Shown here in pieces: positions 43,586 through 54,400 of a stretch of 64,000 nt of DNA. Source of the DNA: Lysinibacillus fusiformis. GTDB lineage: Bacteria; Bacillota; Bacilli; Bacillales_A; Planococcaceae. The stretch is taken from NCBI RefSeq assembly GCF_016925635.1, contig NZ_CP070490.1, positions 1,116,001 through 1,180,000 on the forward strand, in the 5' to 3' direction. Each line of letters opens with the position of its first letter. Position 1 is the first letter of the stretch. The notes beneath the pieces are model-generated. The model had not been told where the DNA came from, made no database searches, and worked only from the letters and a program-made list of their open reading frames with translations. The position numbers were made by a program, and so were the translations under genes.

Positions 43586-45580
43586 ATGAAAAAAGATGTA
43601 AATCAAAAACACCAACAGCTAGAAGCATTCCGAGTAAGTGATAAAGATCAACCTCTCACGACCAATCAAGGATTAAAGATATCGGAAGATGAACATTCAC
43701 TAAAAGCAGGTGAGCGAGGACCCACTTTACTAGAGGATTTTCATTTTCGTGAAAAAATGACCCACTTTGACCATGAACGAATTCCTGAACGAGTAGTACA
43801 CGCACGTGGCTCAGCAGCTCATGGAATTTTTGAAACATATGAATGTGCAAGTGATATTACAAAGGCTCAATTTTTAAATGGGAAAGGAACTAAAACCCCT
43901 GTATTTGTTCGCTTCTCTACCGTTGCAGGGTCAAAAGGATCTGCAGATACCGTCCGTGACGCACGCGGCTTTGCTACCAAGTTTTATACACAAGAGGGTA
44001 ATTATGATTTAGTAGGAAATAATATTCCTGTATTTTTTATTCAAGATGCTATTAAATTCCCCGATTTTATACACGCCGTAAAGCCTGAACCAAATAACGA
44101 AATTCCCCAAGCACAAAGTGCCCATGATACATTTTGGGATTTCATTGCAAATAATCAGGAGTCTGCTCATATGGTCATGTGGCATATGTCAGATAGATCG
44201 ATCCCACGAAGCTATCGAATGATGGAGGGTTTTGGTGTGAATACTTATCGCTTTGTCAACGCCGAAGGAAAAGCCCACTTTGTTAAATTTCATTGGAAAC
44301 CTGTACTTGGGGTAAAATCTTTAGTTTGGGATGAAGCACAAATCATCGCTGGAAAAGACCCTGATTTTCATCGCAGAGATTTATGGGAATCGATTGAACG
44401 TGGGTATTTCCCAGAGTGGGAACTTGGTGTTCAACTTATTCCTGTTGAAGATGAATTTAAATTTAGCTTTGATATTCTCGATGCCACTAAAATATGGCCC
44501 GAAGAAGAGGTTCCTGTACGCCTTCTTGGGAAAATGACATTGAACAAAAACACGGATAACTTCTTTGCAGAAACGGAACAAGTTGCATTTCATGTTGGTC
44601 ACGTTGTACCTGGAATTGATTTTTCAAATGATCCATTATTACAAGGTCGCTTATTCTCCTACACAGATACGCAGTTAATAAGACTGGGAGGACCAAATTC
44701 CCATGAACTTCCTATTAATAAACCGATCTGTCCATTCCATAATAACCAACGAGATGGCTATGGCCGACAAACCATTAATGTGGGACAAGTTAGCTACCAT
44801 AAAAATTCCTTAGCCAATAATACACCACACCCTGTTTCTGAAGCAGATGGTGGCTATAAGCATTATGAAGAAAAAATCGAAGGGCATAAAGTACGTGCAC
44901 GTAGTGAGAGCTTTAACGACCATTTTTCACAAGCACGATTATTCTGGCTTAGTATGACAGATATTGAGAAAATGCATATTATCGATGCCTTTAGCTTTGA
45001 ACTTGGCAAGGTAAAAAATAAAGCGATTCGTAAACTAGTTGTAGACATGTTCGCTCATGTCAGTTACTCACTTGCTTCAGCTATTGCTGAACGAATTGGT
45101 ATAGTTCCCCCGATAGAAGTGGAAGTACCGCATATTCACCAAACTTCTCCAGCTGTTAGCCAAGTAATCAATGCAAAGGAAAGTGTCCAATCTAATAAAG
45201 TAGCTGTAGTGGTTACAGAAAATAGTAGTGAAAATTTAAACGAACTTATTGCTACATTTTTAAGTGAAAATATAGTAGTTGAGCTAGTAAGTACTAAGCA
45301 AGGCATAGTAAGTGGCTATGAAATTCACGAAACATTTGCTACAACCTCCTCAGTTCTTTATGATGGCGTTTATGTTACAGGAGCCTTTCAAGATTCCTAT
45401 CAACAAGCAAAAGCAGAACGGTTTATTGAACAAGCCTATCAGCACTGCAAAACAATAGGTTATACGAAAAATGTTTCGTTTTTACAGCATATTGCTAATA
45501 AAAATGGGGTTGCAAGCGATCCAAAATCTTTCGTACATGCCCTTGCTAAACATCGACATTGGGTACGTGAATGTAAATGA
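43586..45580 (+). CDS. katE: Large-subunit catalase
   Basis: A 664-residue haem catalase of the large (HPII-like) clade. The distal His72 lies in VVHARGSAAHG, the Asn region in RDARGFATKFYTQEGNYDLVGNNIPVFF, and the haem-ligand Tyr in RLFSYTDTQ near residue 359. The extra C-terminal domain (about 515-664) is flavodoxin-like and typical of this clade. AAAGGAGG precedes the ATG. The sigma-B-like promoter and neighbouring quinone-stress genes suggest a general-stress role. Confidence 0.95.
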   Translation: MKKDVNQKHQQLEAFRVSDKDQPLTTNQGLKISEDEHSLKAGERGPTLLEDFHFREKMTHFDHERIPERVVHARGSAAHGIFETYECASDITKAQFLNGKGTKTPVFVRFSTVAGSKGSADTVRDARGFATKFYTQEGNYDLVGNNIPVFFIQDAIKFPDFIHAVKPEPNNEIPQAQSAHDTFWDFIANNQESAHMVMWHMSDRSIPRSYRMMEGFGVNTYRFVNAEGKAHFVKFHWKPVLGVKSLVWDEAQIIAGKDPDFHRRDLWESIERGYFPEWELGVQLIPVEDEFKFSFDILDATKIWPEEEVPVRLLGKMTLNKNTDNFFAETEQVAFHVGHVVPGIDFSNDPLLQGRLFSYTDTQLIRLGGPNSHELPINKPICPFHNNQRDGYGRQTINVGQVSYHKNSLANNTPHPVSEADGGYKHYEEKIEGHKVRARSESFNDHFSQARLFWLSMTDIEKMHIIDAFSFELGKVKNKAIRKLVVDMFAHVSYSLASAIAERIGIVPPIEVEVPHIHQTSPAVSQVINAKESVQSNKVAVVVTENSSENLNELIATFLSENIVVELVSTKQGIVSGYEIHETFATTSSVLYDGVYVTGAFQDSYQQAKAERFIEQAYQHCKTIGYTKNVSFLQHIANKNGVASDPKSFVHALAKHRHWVRECK

Positions 45581-45585
45581 ATAAA

Positions 45586-45621
45586 AAGCCAGCTAACTGA
45601 TTAAATCAGCTAGCTGGCTCA
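45586..45621 (+). terminator. Terminator hairpin after katE
   Basis: Stem AGCCAGCT.../...AGCTGGCT after the katE stop. A near-copy lies at 46171-46210 on the other side of the structured repeat. Confidence 0.75.
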
Positions 45622-46170
45622 TAGTGTTGAAAAACAAAACAATCCATAGAATTTTTATGAAAGGTGAAAATGAATTTCCGTTGCAGGCTACTTGCTTTCC
45701 TGTGAGCGAGCGCCGAATCGCTTCCTCCGCTACCGCTCCGTTTAGAGTCTTGCCTGTCTCGCTATCCCACGGGAGTCAAGTAGCCTTCCACTCCAATCCA
45801 CAAAAGTGTTACCTTTTTAGCAAAGGTTTTCAAATAAAGTGAAGGTGTTCTCTACTCTTTATGGAGGGGTGTTGTCACGCATCACTTCTCCAATAAGAGC
45901 TTATCCCCTCTAAGAATACAGATAATGGGCTATTTGATTGCTATGCTAGTATGAAAAAAGTAAAGACACTTTGCAGAATGGTTGATTGGAGTGGAGCCAG
46001 CATCACTCCTAGGGGATTTAGCGTCACAGAGGAGACCCTGGAGCGAACGTAAGTGAGTGAAGCGGCTCATCGGACGCCCCCTGGAAAGGACGCTGGCGGA
46101 ACGGAAATCAACCCCTCACCTTGCCAAGTTGCTTTTTCTGCCGTCGACATCCTCTTTTTTCAACAACATA
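45622..46170. repeat. Composite structured repeat, copy B
   Basis: A 549-bp element with the same ends, TA flanks and two inverted modules (near 45673-45785 and 45998-46110) as copy A at 20932-21470. Small insertions, deletions and substitutions distinguish the copies, mostly between the modules. The right module is nearly unchanged between copies. The element sits between two similar hairpins of about 35 bp. It has no convincing reading frame. Confidence 0.85.
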
Positions 46171-46210
46171 AGCCAGCTAGCTAACTGATTCAATCAGCTA
46201 GCTGGCTTAT
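46171..46210 (-). terminator. Terminator hairpin after YusW-like gene
   Basis: Stem AGCCAGCTAGCT/AGCTAGCTGGCT next to the stop of the minus-strand lipoprotein gene. It is a near-duplicate of the hairpin at 45586-45621. Confidence 0.75.
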
Positions 46211-46215
46211 TTCTA

Positions 46216-46689
46216 TTATTTAATTCGTTTAAATTCCTTTTCATTGCTGTCTACAAATTCGACATCCACTTCAACGGATTGATAGTTATCTTCAATATTG
46301 AATACGTTGATTACTTGATCAATCACTTCATCATTAGGTGTTGTAGAATCAAAATTCAACTGCTTAAATAACGGCTCTAATTTAGTATACGCTTCATCAC
46401 CCTGTAGTTTTTCATTTTTTCGATCATCCTGTAACTTTGCCTCTATGCCTGTTTTTTTATCCTCATATTCTACCTCATAAGACTCCGTTGCAGAGTAATC
46501 AACGTCTAATGAAAACTCTATAAAATTGAAGGTCACTTGGTCAGTTGGTGTATCACCAGTTTGTTGAGTAGCATTTTGATCTGCTGGTGCATTTGCTGGC
46601 ACATCCTTTACCTCATCCTTATTACAGCCGTAAAGAATAATAGTCATTAAAGGAATCGCTAAGATAAATTTCAATTTCAATTGATTCAC
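46216..46689 (-). CDS. YusW-like lipoprotein
   Basis: A 157-residue lipoprotein: basic N-terminus, hydrophobic stretch and lipobox ILYGCNKD, an Asn/Gln/Thr linker, then a YusW-type domain (about 50-157: FIEFSLDVDYSATESYEVEYEDKKTGIEAKLQD... and YQSVEVDVEFVDSNEKEFKRIK). The role of the family is unknown. GGAGTG precedes the ATG. Confidence 0.75.
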   Translation of the reverse strand: MNQLKLKFILAIPLMTIILYGCNKDEVKDVPANAPADQNATQQTGDTPTDQVTFNFIEFSLDVDYSATESYEVEYEDKKTGIEAKLQDDRKNEKLQGDEAYTKLEPLFKQLNFDSTTPNDEVIDQVINVFNIEDNYQSVEVDVEFVDSNEKEFKRIK

Positions 46690-46735
46690 TCCTTTCTTAC
46701 ATATTACTTCCCTATTCTTCTACAAACTAACCTAA

Positions 46736-46774
46736 AAAAAGGGCATCTCCTACAATGAGGAGATACCCTTTTCG
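46736..46774 (-). terminator. Terminator of YcdB-SLH gene
   Basis: Stem AAAAGGGTATCTCCT/AGGAGATGCCCTTTT with a T-run on the minus strand. Confidence 0.9.
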
Positions 46775-46785
46775 TGGAATGCAAC

Positions 46786-48993
46786 TTAATAATAGAAGTT
46801 ACGATCCACTTTATTTTCTTGAATTGCTTTTGCTAATCGAACTGTTGACACAGCCAAATCGGCATATGACACACTCTTAGTAGCATTAAAGTTATTTTGC
46901 TGTGTATCAATTAGACCCATCCCATTTGCTATTGCTATATAGCCTGTATACGCTGGATCAATAGACGCTGCATCCGCAAAGTTTAATTTGTAAATATCCT
47001 TATACTTTGCAACATTCTCCAATTGCATTACTTTAACAGCCCAAACTGCTAGCTCTTGGCGAGTTAATGTTTCATCCAAAGCGAATTGGTTTGCTGGCTG
47101 TAAAATTCCCATTCTAACAGCTTGTTCAACCACTCCATATAATGGATGGTTTTTATCGATATTGCTGAAGGATTGCTTTTCTCCTTCGCCGCTACCAAAA
47201 TAGCCATATGTTAAAGATTTTAGTAGAATCTTTAATGCTTCTCCCTTTGTTACAGCAGCATCAGCATTAAAGTTTGCTATATCTTTTACCTCTAATACAT
47301 TTTGATTTAAAAGATAATTTAATTCATTAGCTGCAGTTGGATGTGAAATGGATGGCTTCTCTTTGGAGCCATCTACCTGATACAACCATTCACCGGTAAT
47401 TGCATCAATCTGATTATCTAAACTACCATTGTAAGTTGGAGCATAGATTAGATCATAATGTTGTTTACCTTCAGTATCTTGTTTTGCATATTGTAGCTGT
47501 AATGTAAGTGCCTTACTATAAGCTTCTTTAGCTTTATCAGCTGAGATTACCTGGCTGATAGATGGCCAATTATTAATCTTTTGTTTATTAACATTCAATG
47601 AACGTAATGACCCATCAGAGCCAATACCTACGTATATTTCATCTCCAACAACCGCAATCCCATTTACGATACGTGGGAAGGAGAAGTAATAATCTTTACT
47701 ATAGTCATCATGTACAGCATCATCGATTGGCATCGAATACTCATGTAAATAGGATGGAGCCCATTGCTTTAAGTATTCAACCGCCTTTGCCAATGCAGCA
47801 TCCTTAGAAATAGTATTTGTTTTGTCCGTGTTTGTAAAATCTCTCCTTAAATCATGGTACTGCACGATTTCGCCTGTTGCCTTATTAATTTCGAAAGAGG
47901 TACCGGAACCACCATTATTGTACATATACATGTAATTTACTGTATAAACCGTCTCGCCACTTTCATTTTCTCGTTCATCAACCATATCAATAGAGAGTGT
48001 TGCCTTGTCTTCATCAACCTTTAAGAAATTTTTAGCGAATTCCTCAACTTCTGCTACTGTCATACCACTTTTTCTTGGCGGTAACTGCTGTGAAGATATT
48101 TTCTGAGCACTTTTCGTCTTTGGAACTTGTGCAGAGAAACCATTCGTTGTTTGCCATTGACCTGTTAAAGCATGTACACCATTAAACCCTGTCGCTGGCA
48201 TATAGACAAGCTTCACATTACGTTGATCGTTAGAATAGTCAACAGCATAACGAAGTTCAACTGCTAGGTTATCACGTACTTGTGCAGCAATTTCTTCCTC
48301 ATTTTTTTTCTGGCTTGAGCTATCAAAGGTTGCTTTACTAATAGAATCTGTATTGCGGTACATTCCTGTTATTTGGCCATTAGCAAGAACATCAATAGTA
48401 ATACTTTGATCGCCAATAAGGACACCATTATAAGTTGGTGAATAAACAAATGAGTAGGTAATTGGCTGTGATAATGGACGATTGATATCATTGTAATAAC
48501 CGAAGCCATCTTCACGGAGTTTATAGTTCTCTAAATTCGCAAATTTTTTCAGGAAATCTTCTGCAATTTTTTTGGCTTCAATCTCCGAATATTTTGCTGG
48601 ATATACTGCTTCAGCGATATTAGCTGGTTGATAATAGAAATGTTCTAAATCTAAATCTTCGCCTTTAAATGTAAAACCACCATAAACATCTTTACCATTC
48701 ACCGTTTTATGGAAGTTTAAATCATAACGGACAGTTTTATCATCTCTAAAGAAATGACCGCCTCCAGAATTAAACTCATTGTCAGCTACAAATTTGAACT
48801 CTTCAGGGAATAGTGCACGTAATTTGTTAATTAGCATACCCTTTGTCACTTTTGTCTCTGTAGCAGCTAACTGTATTTCAATACGCTCTGAAGGTTCTTT
48901 CACATTTGCAGAAGCTTGTGAAACGGGTGCTAGAACCCCAACAGAAAATGCCGTAGTCGTTAAAATAATACCTAACTTCTTAAATTTACCCAA
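46786..48993 (-). CDS. Surface protein with YcdB/YcdC-type repeats and SLH domains
   Basis: A 735-residue secreted protein. Signal peptide about 1-29 (ends ASA-NV). The body (about 50-540) holds repeated YcdB/YcdC and PepSY-like units, seen as YSPTYNGVLIGDQSITIDVLANGQITGMYR, NYMYMYNNGGSGTSFEINKATGEIVQYHD and YAPTYNGSLDNQIDAITGEWLYQ. Three SLH-like units follow (about 550-735), anchoring it to the wall. PepSY-type domains often bind or inhibit proteases; the specific role is unknown. GGAGGGA precedes the ATG. Confidence 0.83.
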   Translation of the reverse strand: MGKFKKLGIILTTTAFSVGVLAPVSQASANVKEPSERIEIQLAATETKVTKGMLINKLRALFPEEFKFVADNEFNSGGGHFFRDDKTVRYDLNFHKTVNGKDVYGGFTFKGEDLDLEHFYYQPANIAEAVYPAKYSEIEAKKIAEDFLKKFANLENYKLREDGFGYYNDINRPLSQPITYSFVYSPTYNGVLIGDQSITIDVLANGQITGMYRNTDSISKATFDSSSQKKNEEEIAAQVRDNLAVELRYAVDYSNDQRNVKLVYMPATGFNGVHALTGQWQTTNGFSAQVPKTKSAQKISSQQLPPRKSGMTVAEVEEFAKNFLKVDEDKATLSIDMVDERENESGETVYTVNYMYMYNNGGSGTSFEINKATGEIVQYHDLRRDFTNTDKTNTISKDAALAKAVEYLKQWAPSYLHEYSMPIDDAVHDDYSKDYYFSFPRIVNGIAVVGDEIYVGIGSDGSLRSLNVNKQKINNWPSISQVISADKAKEAYSKALTLQLQYAKQDTEGKQHYDLIYAPTYNGSLDNQIDAITGEWLYQVDGSKEKPSISHPTAANELNYLLNQNVLEVKDIANFNADAAVTKGEALKILLKSLTYGYFGSGEGEKQSFSNIDKNHPLYGVVEQAVRMGILQPANQFALDETLTRQELAVWAVKVMQLENVAKYKDIYKLNFADAASIDPAYTGYIAIANGMGLIDTQQNNFNATKSVSYADLAVSTVRLAKAIQENKVDRNFYY

Positions 48994-49120
48994 AATATCC
49001 CTCCTAAAATACTATTTACCATAATTATAATATATTTATCCATATTTAGATATGAATTTTACAGATAATTTCCTCTTTGAAGAAACATATTGGGTAATCC
49101 ATCCACTTTTCTTCATTTTC

Positions 49121-50410
49121 TCATTTCTTTACCACATCAAAATTGGCACCAATTAACACCCAATTTTGAGGGAATGGTAGTCCTAATTTCCAATAACCTA
49201 TACCACGAAGGTTATATTGTTTAATGAGATTAAATTTAGCTTGAATAGATCTAGCATCTTCAAACCACACCATATGCGCCCTACCTTGCTCATCATAGTA
49301 TTCAAAAAATGGTGCTTGGGCTCTCCAATCATACTGAATCGCTGCATTATAACGCTTAGCAATTTCAATGGCTCGCTGTGGACTAAGTGCTTCTGCATAC
49401 GGTCCCCCCTGAACAAAAGGTAATGTCCAATCATAGCCATATAAATTTTGCCCCAACATAATTTTGCTTGCAGGTATTTCACTCACCGCATATTTTACAA
49501 CTGCCTCTACCTCTGGGAGAGGTGAAACGGCCATTGGTGGGCCTGCTGAATATCCCCATTCATAGGTCATGAGTAAAACAAAGTCCACGATTTCCCCATG
49601 TGCTCTATAATCATGTGCCGCTGTCCATGGACCTCGTTCACTATCACTTGTTTTAGGAGCTAATGCCGTAGACACTGTATATCCTTGAGCATGGAATTTT
49701 TCTACAGCTCTTCTTAAAAAGTTGTTATAGGCTTGTCGTTGATCTGCTGGCAAATTTTCAAAATCAAAGTGGATATCTTTGACGTCACCAAGTTGCTTTG
49801 CTTCCGCAAGAATATTATCAAATAATAAATCTTGAACAGCCGTACTTTGAAAAATATCTCTCGCTAATTCACCACTAAAACTAAAATTCTCTAAATTAGA
49901 AATAACCATCGCAATTGATGCTCCTGTATCATTTGCAATTTGTGTCACACCTTGACTTGGTGGTCTCTGTAAGGTACCATCACGTCTTGCCTCATAACTA
50001 AATAAAGCTAAATATGTTAAATAGGGACCCGCTTCCCTCGCTTGATTCAAGAGTGCCTCACTAACAGATGTTCCTCTCGGCTCTAAATAAGCCAATGTTT
50101 CTGCTCTTGTTTTTGGCGGTTGTGGAATATACAATCTCATCCCAACAGCTAATGGTTGATTGGGATTAATGCCATTTACTTGTGCAAGTGTTAGATAATT
50201 AATACCGAAGCGTTGACCGATTGACCATAAACTATCACCTGGCTGTACATAATAAAAGCTTCCGACAATTGGGATTACAAGAGCTTGCCCCACAACTAAA
50301 CGATTTGGCTCTGGAATTTGATTGGCATCTATAATACTTTGAACCGTAGCCCCATACGCCTGCGCAATACCCCATAAAGACTCGCCAGCCCGTACAACAT
50401 GTATTTGAAT
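49121..50410 (-). CDS. yaaH: LysM-GH18 spore-cortex lysin-like protein (YaaH/SleL), probable ATT start
   Basis: A 429-residue protein: two N-terminal LysM domains (about 3-47 and 50-95) and a GH18 glycosidase domain (about 105-429) with the catalytic DIHFDFE and YWKLGLPFPQNW near the end. Homologues hydrolyse spore-cortex peptidoglycan during germination. The first canonical start in frame (GTG or TTG at 50293) would cut away LysM 1, yet LysM-coding sequence continues upstream. AAGGAGG at 50418-50424 lies 7 nt before an ATT at 50410, so I infer an ATT start; the resulting length matches Bacillus YaaH (427). Confidence 0.82.
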   Translation of the reverse strand: MQIHVVRAGESLWGIAQAYGATVQSIIDANQIPEPNRLVVGQALVIPIVGSFYYVQPGDSLWSIGQRFGINYLTLAQVNGINPNQPLAVGMRLYIPQPPKTRAETLAYLEPRGTSVSEALLNQAREAGPYLTYLALFSYEARRDGTLQRPPSQGVTQIANDTGASIAMVISNLENFSFSGELARDIFQSTAVQDLLFDNILAEAKQLGDVKDIHFDFENLPADQRQAYNNFLRRAVEKFHAQGYTVSTALAPKTSDSERGPWTAAHDYRAHGEIVDFVLLMTYEWGYSAGPPMAVSPLPEVEAVVKYAVSEIPASKIMLGQNLYGYDWTLPFVQGGPYAEALSPQRAIEIAKRYNAAIQYDWRAQAPFFEYYDEQGRAHMVWFEDARSIQAKFNLIKQYNLRGIGYWKLGLPFPQNWVLIGANFDVVKK

Positions 50411-51005
50411 GATTTTGCCTCCTTCTAGCTTGATAAAATCATACCTATAAAGCTTATGAAATCAGAGATGAAAAGATGTCTCTCAACACCTCCACAAAAA
50501 TCCATCGCTGAATGGATTTTAGGACTGATTATTTTGTCACCTTCTTTACAGCAATTATTTCAATAGTGGATGTATGATGATTGTTCGTTCATGAGGTTTA
50601 AATATCTGTTAAGCCCCTGAATGCTTTGCTATTATTCATATATTTCAATGTCACTTCAAAGCGAGCCTATTTAATGGTAGGATTGTTTCTTTTAAGTGAA
50701 GCCTAATTTTTGTTTTCTATGTATGTCTATAAAGTTATCAGAGTAATATATTCCGCTTCTTCACCGTTATTTGTATAAGTAAGCGCAAAATGGTACTTAT
50801 CTCGATAGCACAAATCGTACAAATGTTCTACTTTTTACATAATCTTTAGCAAAGCTTTACCCACTTTCTACCCTACAAAACAGTTGCAACAGGCTACTTT
50901 TTGTTACACTTTTCCCAAAATATTTTACACAACTAGCGTCATATGCCTTATTCTTTTCCCGGTTCTCACTCTTGTATAATGAAATTATTGTAAGGAGGTG
51001 TTAGA
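50411..51005. other. 595-bp region without a gene
   Basis: Divergent intergenic region. I see a hairpin at 50496-50521 and a -10-like TATAAT at 50975-50980 before the next gene. No reading frame with a binding site and no recognisable RNA motif. Confidence 0.6.
50496..50521. terminator. Hairpin, possible terminator
   Basis: Stem AAAATCCAT/ATGGATTTT with A/T-rich flanks; no gene clearly ends here. Confidence 0.4.
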
Positions 51006-51425
51006 TTGCGTTTATTTTACCAGCAAAAAGTGATCGGTAAGAAATCTCGTAAGCTTGAAAAAATTCCATTTTCTATTGAAGAGCCTGTCACAACGTTACA
51101 AGATTTACTTGTTCAGCTTGTAACACAGCAGGTACAACAATTTAATGAAAAAATGGTAGATACACCACTTCATCTATATTTAACGGATCAGCAATTAGAA
51201 GACGCTGCCCAGTATGGCAAAGTACATTTTGGAGAAAAGAAAAAGGATGCTTTACAGTCAGTTGATCAGGCTATCTCCACAATGCTTCAAGCCTTTCAGG
51301 ACGAGCTGTTCTTAATCCTTCACAATGAAGAATCTTTAGATTCTCTTACTACACCATTAAACATACAGGAAGACGATGTTTTTACATTTATTAAACTAAC
51401 TATGCTTGCAGGACGAATTTGGTAA
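51006..51425 (+). CDS. Small protein encoded with DUF4132 giant
   Basis: A 139-residue cytosolic protein I do not recognise. It starts at TTG 51006 behind a strong TAAGGAGGTG. It is hydrophilic, with mixed alpha/beta character (LFYQQKVIGKKSRKLEKIPFSI, then helices) and no membrane segment. It ends 12 bp before the 1696-residue gene, which has its own AAGGAGG, so they form a tight operon and probably work together. The beginning might be a small beta-domain that binds a partner. Confidence 0.75.
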   Translation: MRLFYQQKVIGKKSRKLEKIPFSIEEPVTTLQDLLVQLVTQQVQQFNEKMVDTPLHLYLTDQQLEDAAQYGKVHFGEKKKDALQSVDQAISTMLQAFQDELFLILHNEESLDSLTTPLNIQEDDVFTFIKLTMLAGRIW

Positions 51426-51437
51426 GGAGGGATTTTT

Positions 51438-54400
51438 ATGACACTTTCACATGAACAAAAAACACATTTTCAAAGTATAGTGGATTCTGCACCTATAGCT
51501 TTACAGCCCTTAGCAACTGCATTATTAAAATACATGGACAATAGAGACTATGACATTGAACAGCTTATAGCTACTCAGCAGTATTCATCACTTGAAGAGC
51601 TATTGAGCGGACCATTATTTGAAGTGCTTGCACTATTTTCCTCACAAGAGCGTGCACTCAAGATTAAGAAATTAGCATTACGTTTTGATGCTACAATGTT
51701 CCAAACTGGCGTTTTACGTCGATCATTTCGTTCATCTCAACCAGTGCAAGATCACCTTTTTCAATGCTTACAATTAATAGAAGAAATGCTGACATTTGAG
51801 GAAATTACTTTGCAGGAGTTATTAGCAAATCATCGTCAATATGAGCATGGTACCTATCCAAACTATAGCTCCTATGTCTTGAAGAATGAAAATGTAAAAG
51901 TAATGGGCTTTAATGTCTTTGAACAGTTGCTCGCTGAAGAACTATCTATACAAAACCCTTCAATTGAAGAGGCAGTAGAGAGTATTTTATTTGATGAGCA
52001 TCATAGTAGCTTTTTCGGTCATCCATTCATTCGTGGTATTTTCAAATCAAATAATCACCGTATGCATGATTCCCTTGGAAAACTATTAATAGCAGCTGCA
52101 CGGCAAGAAGGTCTACGACAAGCAATAGTAGAAAACATTGACCATGGCAATCTTGATGCACAGCTCAAAATGATGAAACTTATTCAGGAACATCAACTAA
52201 CACGCTTCTCCTCTGTAGTTCGAGCAGTCGATACTTGGATGGGACTTGGCTATAATAGCTTCGAAAATCAAAAAATAACAGAGGAAGTTCTTACGCTAGC
52301 CATTCAGGCCATCGAAGAGGACAACTTTGTTGGGCAACTGTTAAAGAGTGAGCGTACAATTGATAGCTATGTCGCATTATGGGCGACTGCTACAAAGGAC
52401 TATACGCAATTAAATGACCTTGTAACAACACTCTTAAAGCGTGACAAACATATCCAACTTACAACGCTTGCCTTTTTAAAAAACTTATCGAAAATCTCCT
52501 TTACAGCGCCATTTGTGAAGGATTTAATCTTATCAACAAAAGATATCGAGTTGTTTGCCTTTGCATGGGGCAATTTCCTCTATGCCAATCACCATATTAA
52601 TAGTGAGTATGCAAGAGACAATGAATGGGATCAAACCCTTCAAAACTTCATGCAAGAAAACACACAGCTACAAGGCATTGAATACCTATTATTTGAACAG
52701 CTTGAGTGGGCAAAGAATGAAATTACGAAAGACGGGCTTATCATTACAGGCAAACCTCTATCCTTTGTCTATGTCCATTTGTCATTAGAAGATTTAATTT
52801 CAACACAAATTATTTTAGCCCATCATGTACAGGACGAGGCATTATTCCAACGAATTATTGAGCATGCAGATTCTTACTCACCATCAAGTAGAATCGGCCT
52901 ACTGAATATTTATTGTCTTGACCCCGTCACACAAGGTCAACGCGAATTTTTATTTAATTCTTTACGGGATCGCAGTTCCATCAATCGTTCTCTTGCGTTA
53001 AAGAAAATACATGCTCTAACACCAACCGAAGAAGAAATAACAAAAATTGAAGATCTTTTAGCTAATAAATCAGGTGCACTTCGCAAAGAGGCTATTTCAC
53101 TCTTAAAAGTTCAGCCACAGAATCATCTATTACAAAGTGCTGAAAGGCTGATAAAAGATAGTAAGCAGCTAAAGAGACTTGGAGGGCTTGAATTACTATT
53201 AGAAGCCTCTAAGGAATACAGCTTAGCGAGCGAGCAAATTACAGCTTTATGTTCCTTATTACCCAAAGTAACTAAAAACGAGCAAGTTTTGTTAGAACAA
53301 TTAATTACAAGGGATGTCCCAGAGTATAACGAGAGCAATGGCTTTGGTTTATATACCCCACATCCCCCTATTCAATACGGCTGTATTTCTGATGGAGCCA
53401 TTCAAATGAATGGTGAAGAGCCTTGGCAACAGCTTGCTCCACTTTATGTACAGACACCTACACCTTTTGAAAAATTCTTTCAATATGATATTGAAAAATT
53501 ATTATCTAAGCTTGAACAACTTATTCAAGTTTTAGATAAACACGCTGAACTAGAGTATGAAACATACCAATGGAATGACACGCACATTACCACTACATTA
53601 GGGCAAAGATATAGTGTTATAGCAACTAAATCGGATAATCAACGACTTGCTAGTCTTGATGCTTATCCTATCCCTGAAGAAATTGTTCAATGGATGAAGA
53701 CATCATTATTTAGTAATGAGGACTTAGCCTATTTTAACTTTTATCACAATCTATCAGAATACCCTGCTGCCCATGATCTTTCCGAAGCAGCCCAAACGCT
53801 AATTCAACCTTTTTTCCAATACAAAGAAATGAAAGCACGTGTTGCTCAATTTAATTCCTTGAAATATGACCATACAATTCAACAGATTTTCTCAGTGCTA
53901 TCTCAAGATACCGACATAATCTCAGGTGAGACAGTGCTGCATCAGGAAGCACTTTCATTACTAGAAAAGCATGCACCTAAATTTAATCGCTTTGAACAGG
54001 CAATAGGCATTATGTTACAGCTATTCGATCAAATCCCTGTGGATCAGTGGCAACTTGATGTTCGAGAAAAAGGTTATTATTACTATCGTTCCACATCTAC
54101 CATTATCGATTTAGATGTTGTGGAGACATTCGTGGATCGATGCGGGTCTGATTACTCAACCTATGGGGAATATGTCAAAATGCTAGCTATCAATGAAGAG
54201 CTAACAAAGCGTATGAAAAATGAAAGCTATAGCCCAAACGTCTACAATTTATCTTTATTCCAATATTTAGACGCCATGAAGGTTGGCTTATTTACGCAAG
54301 ATCACTTATTTGAAGCCATATTTACCAATACGCTCGCTTCAGAAATATTTAACGAGCCAACTAAATTACTAGAACGCTATCAACAGTCATTTGAAGATTT

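Noticed and set aside
45624..45842. 72-residue frame in structured repeat B
   Set aside because: It is not maintained in copy A, where the sequence differs by insertions, and has no ribosome binding site.
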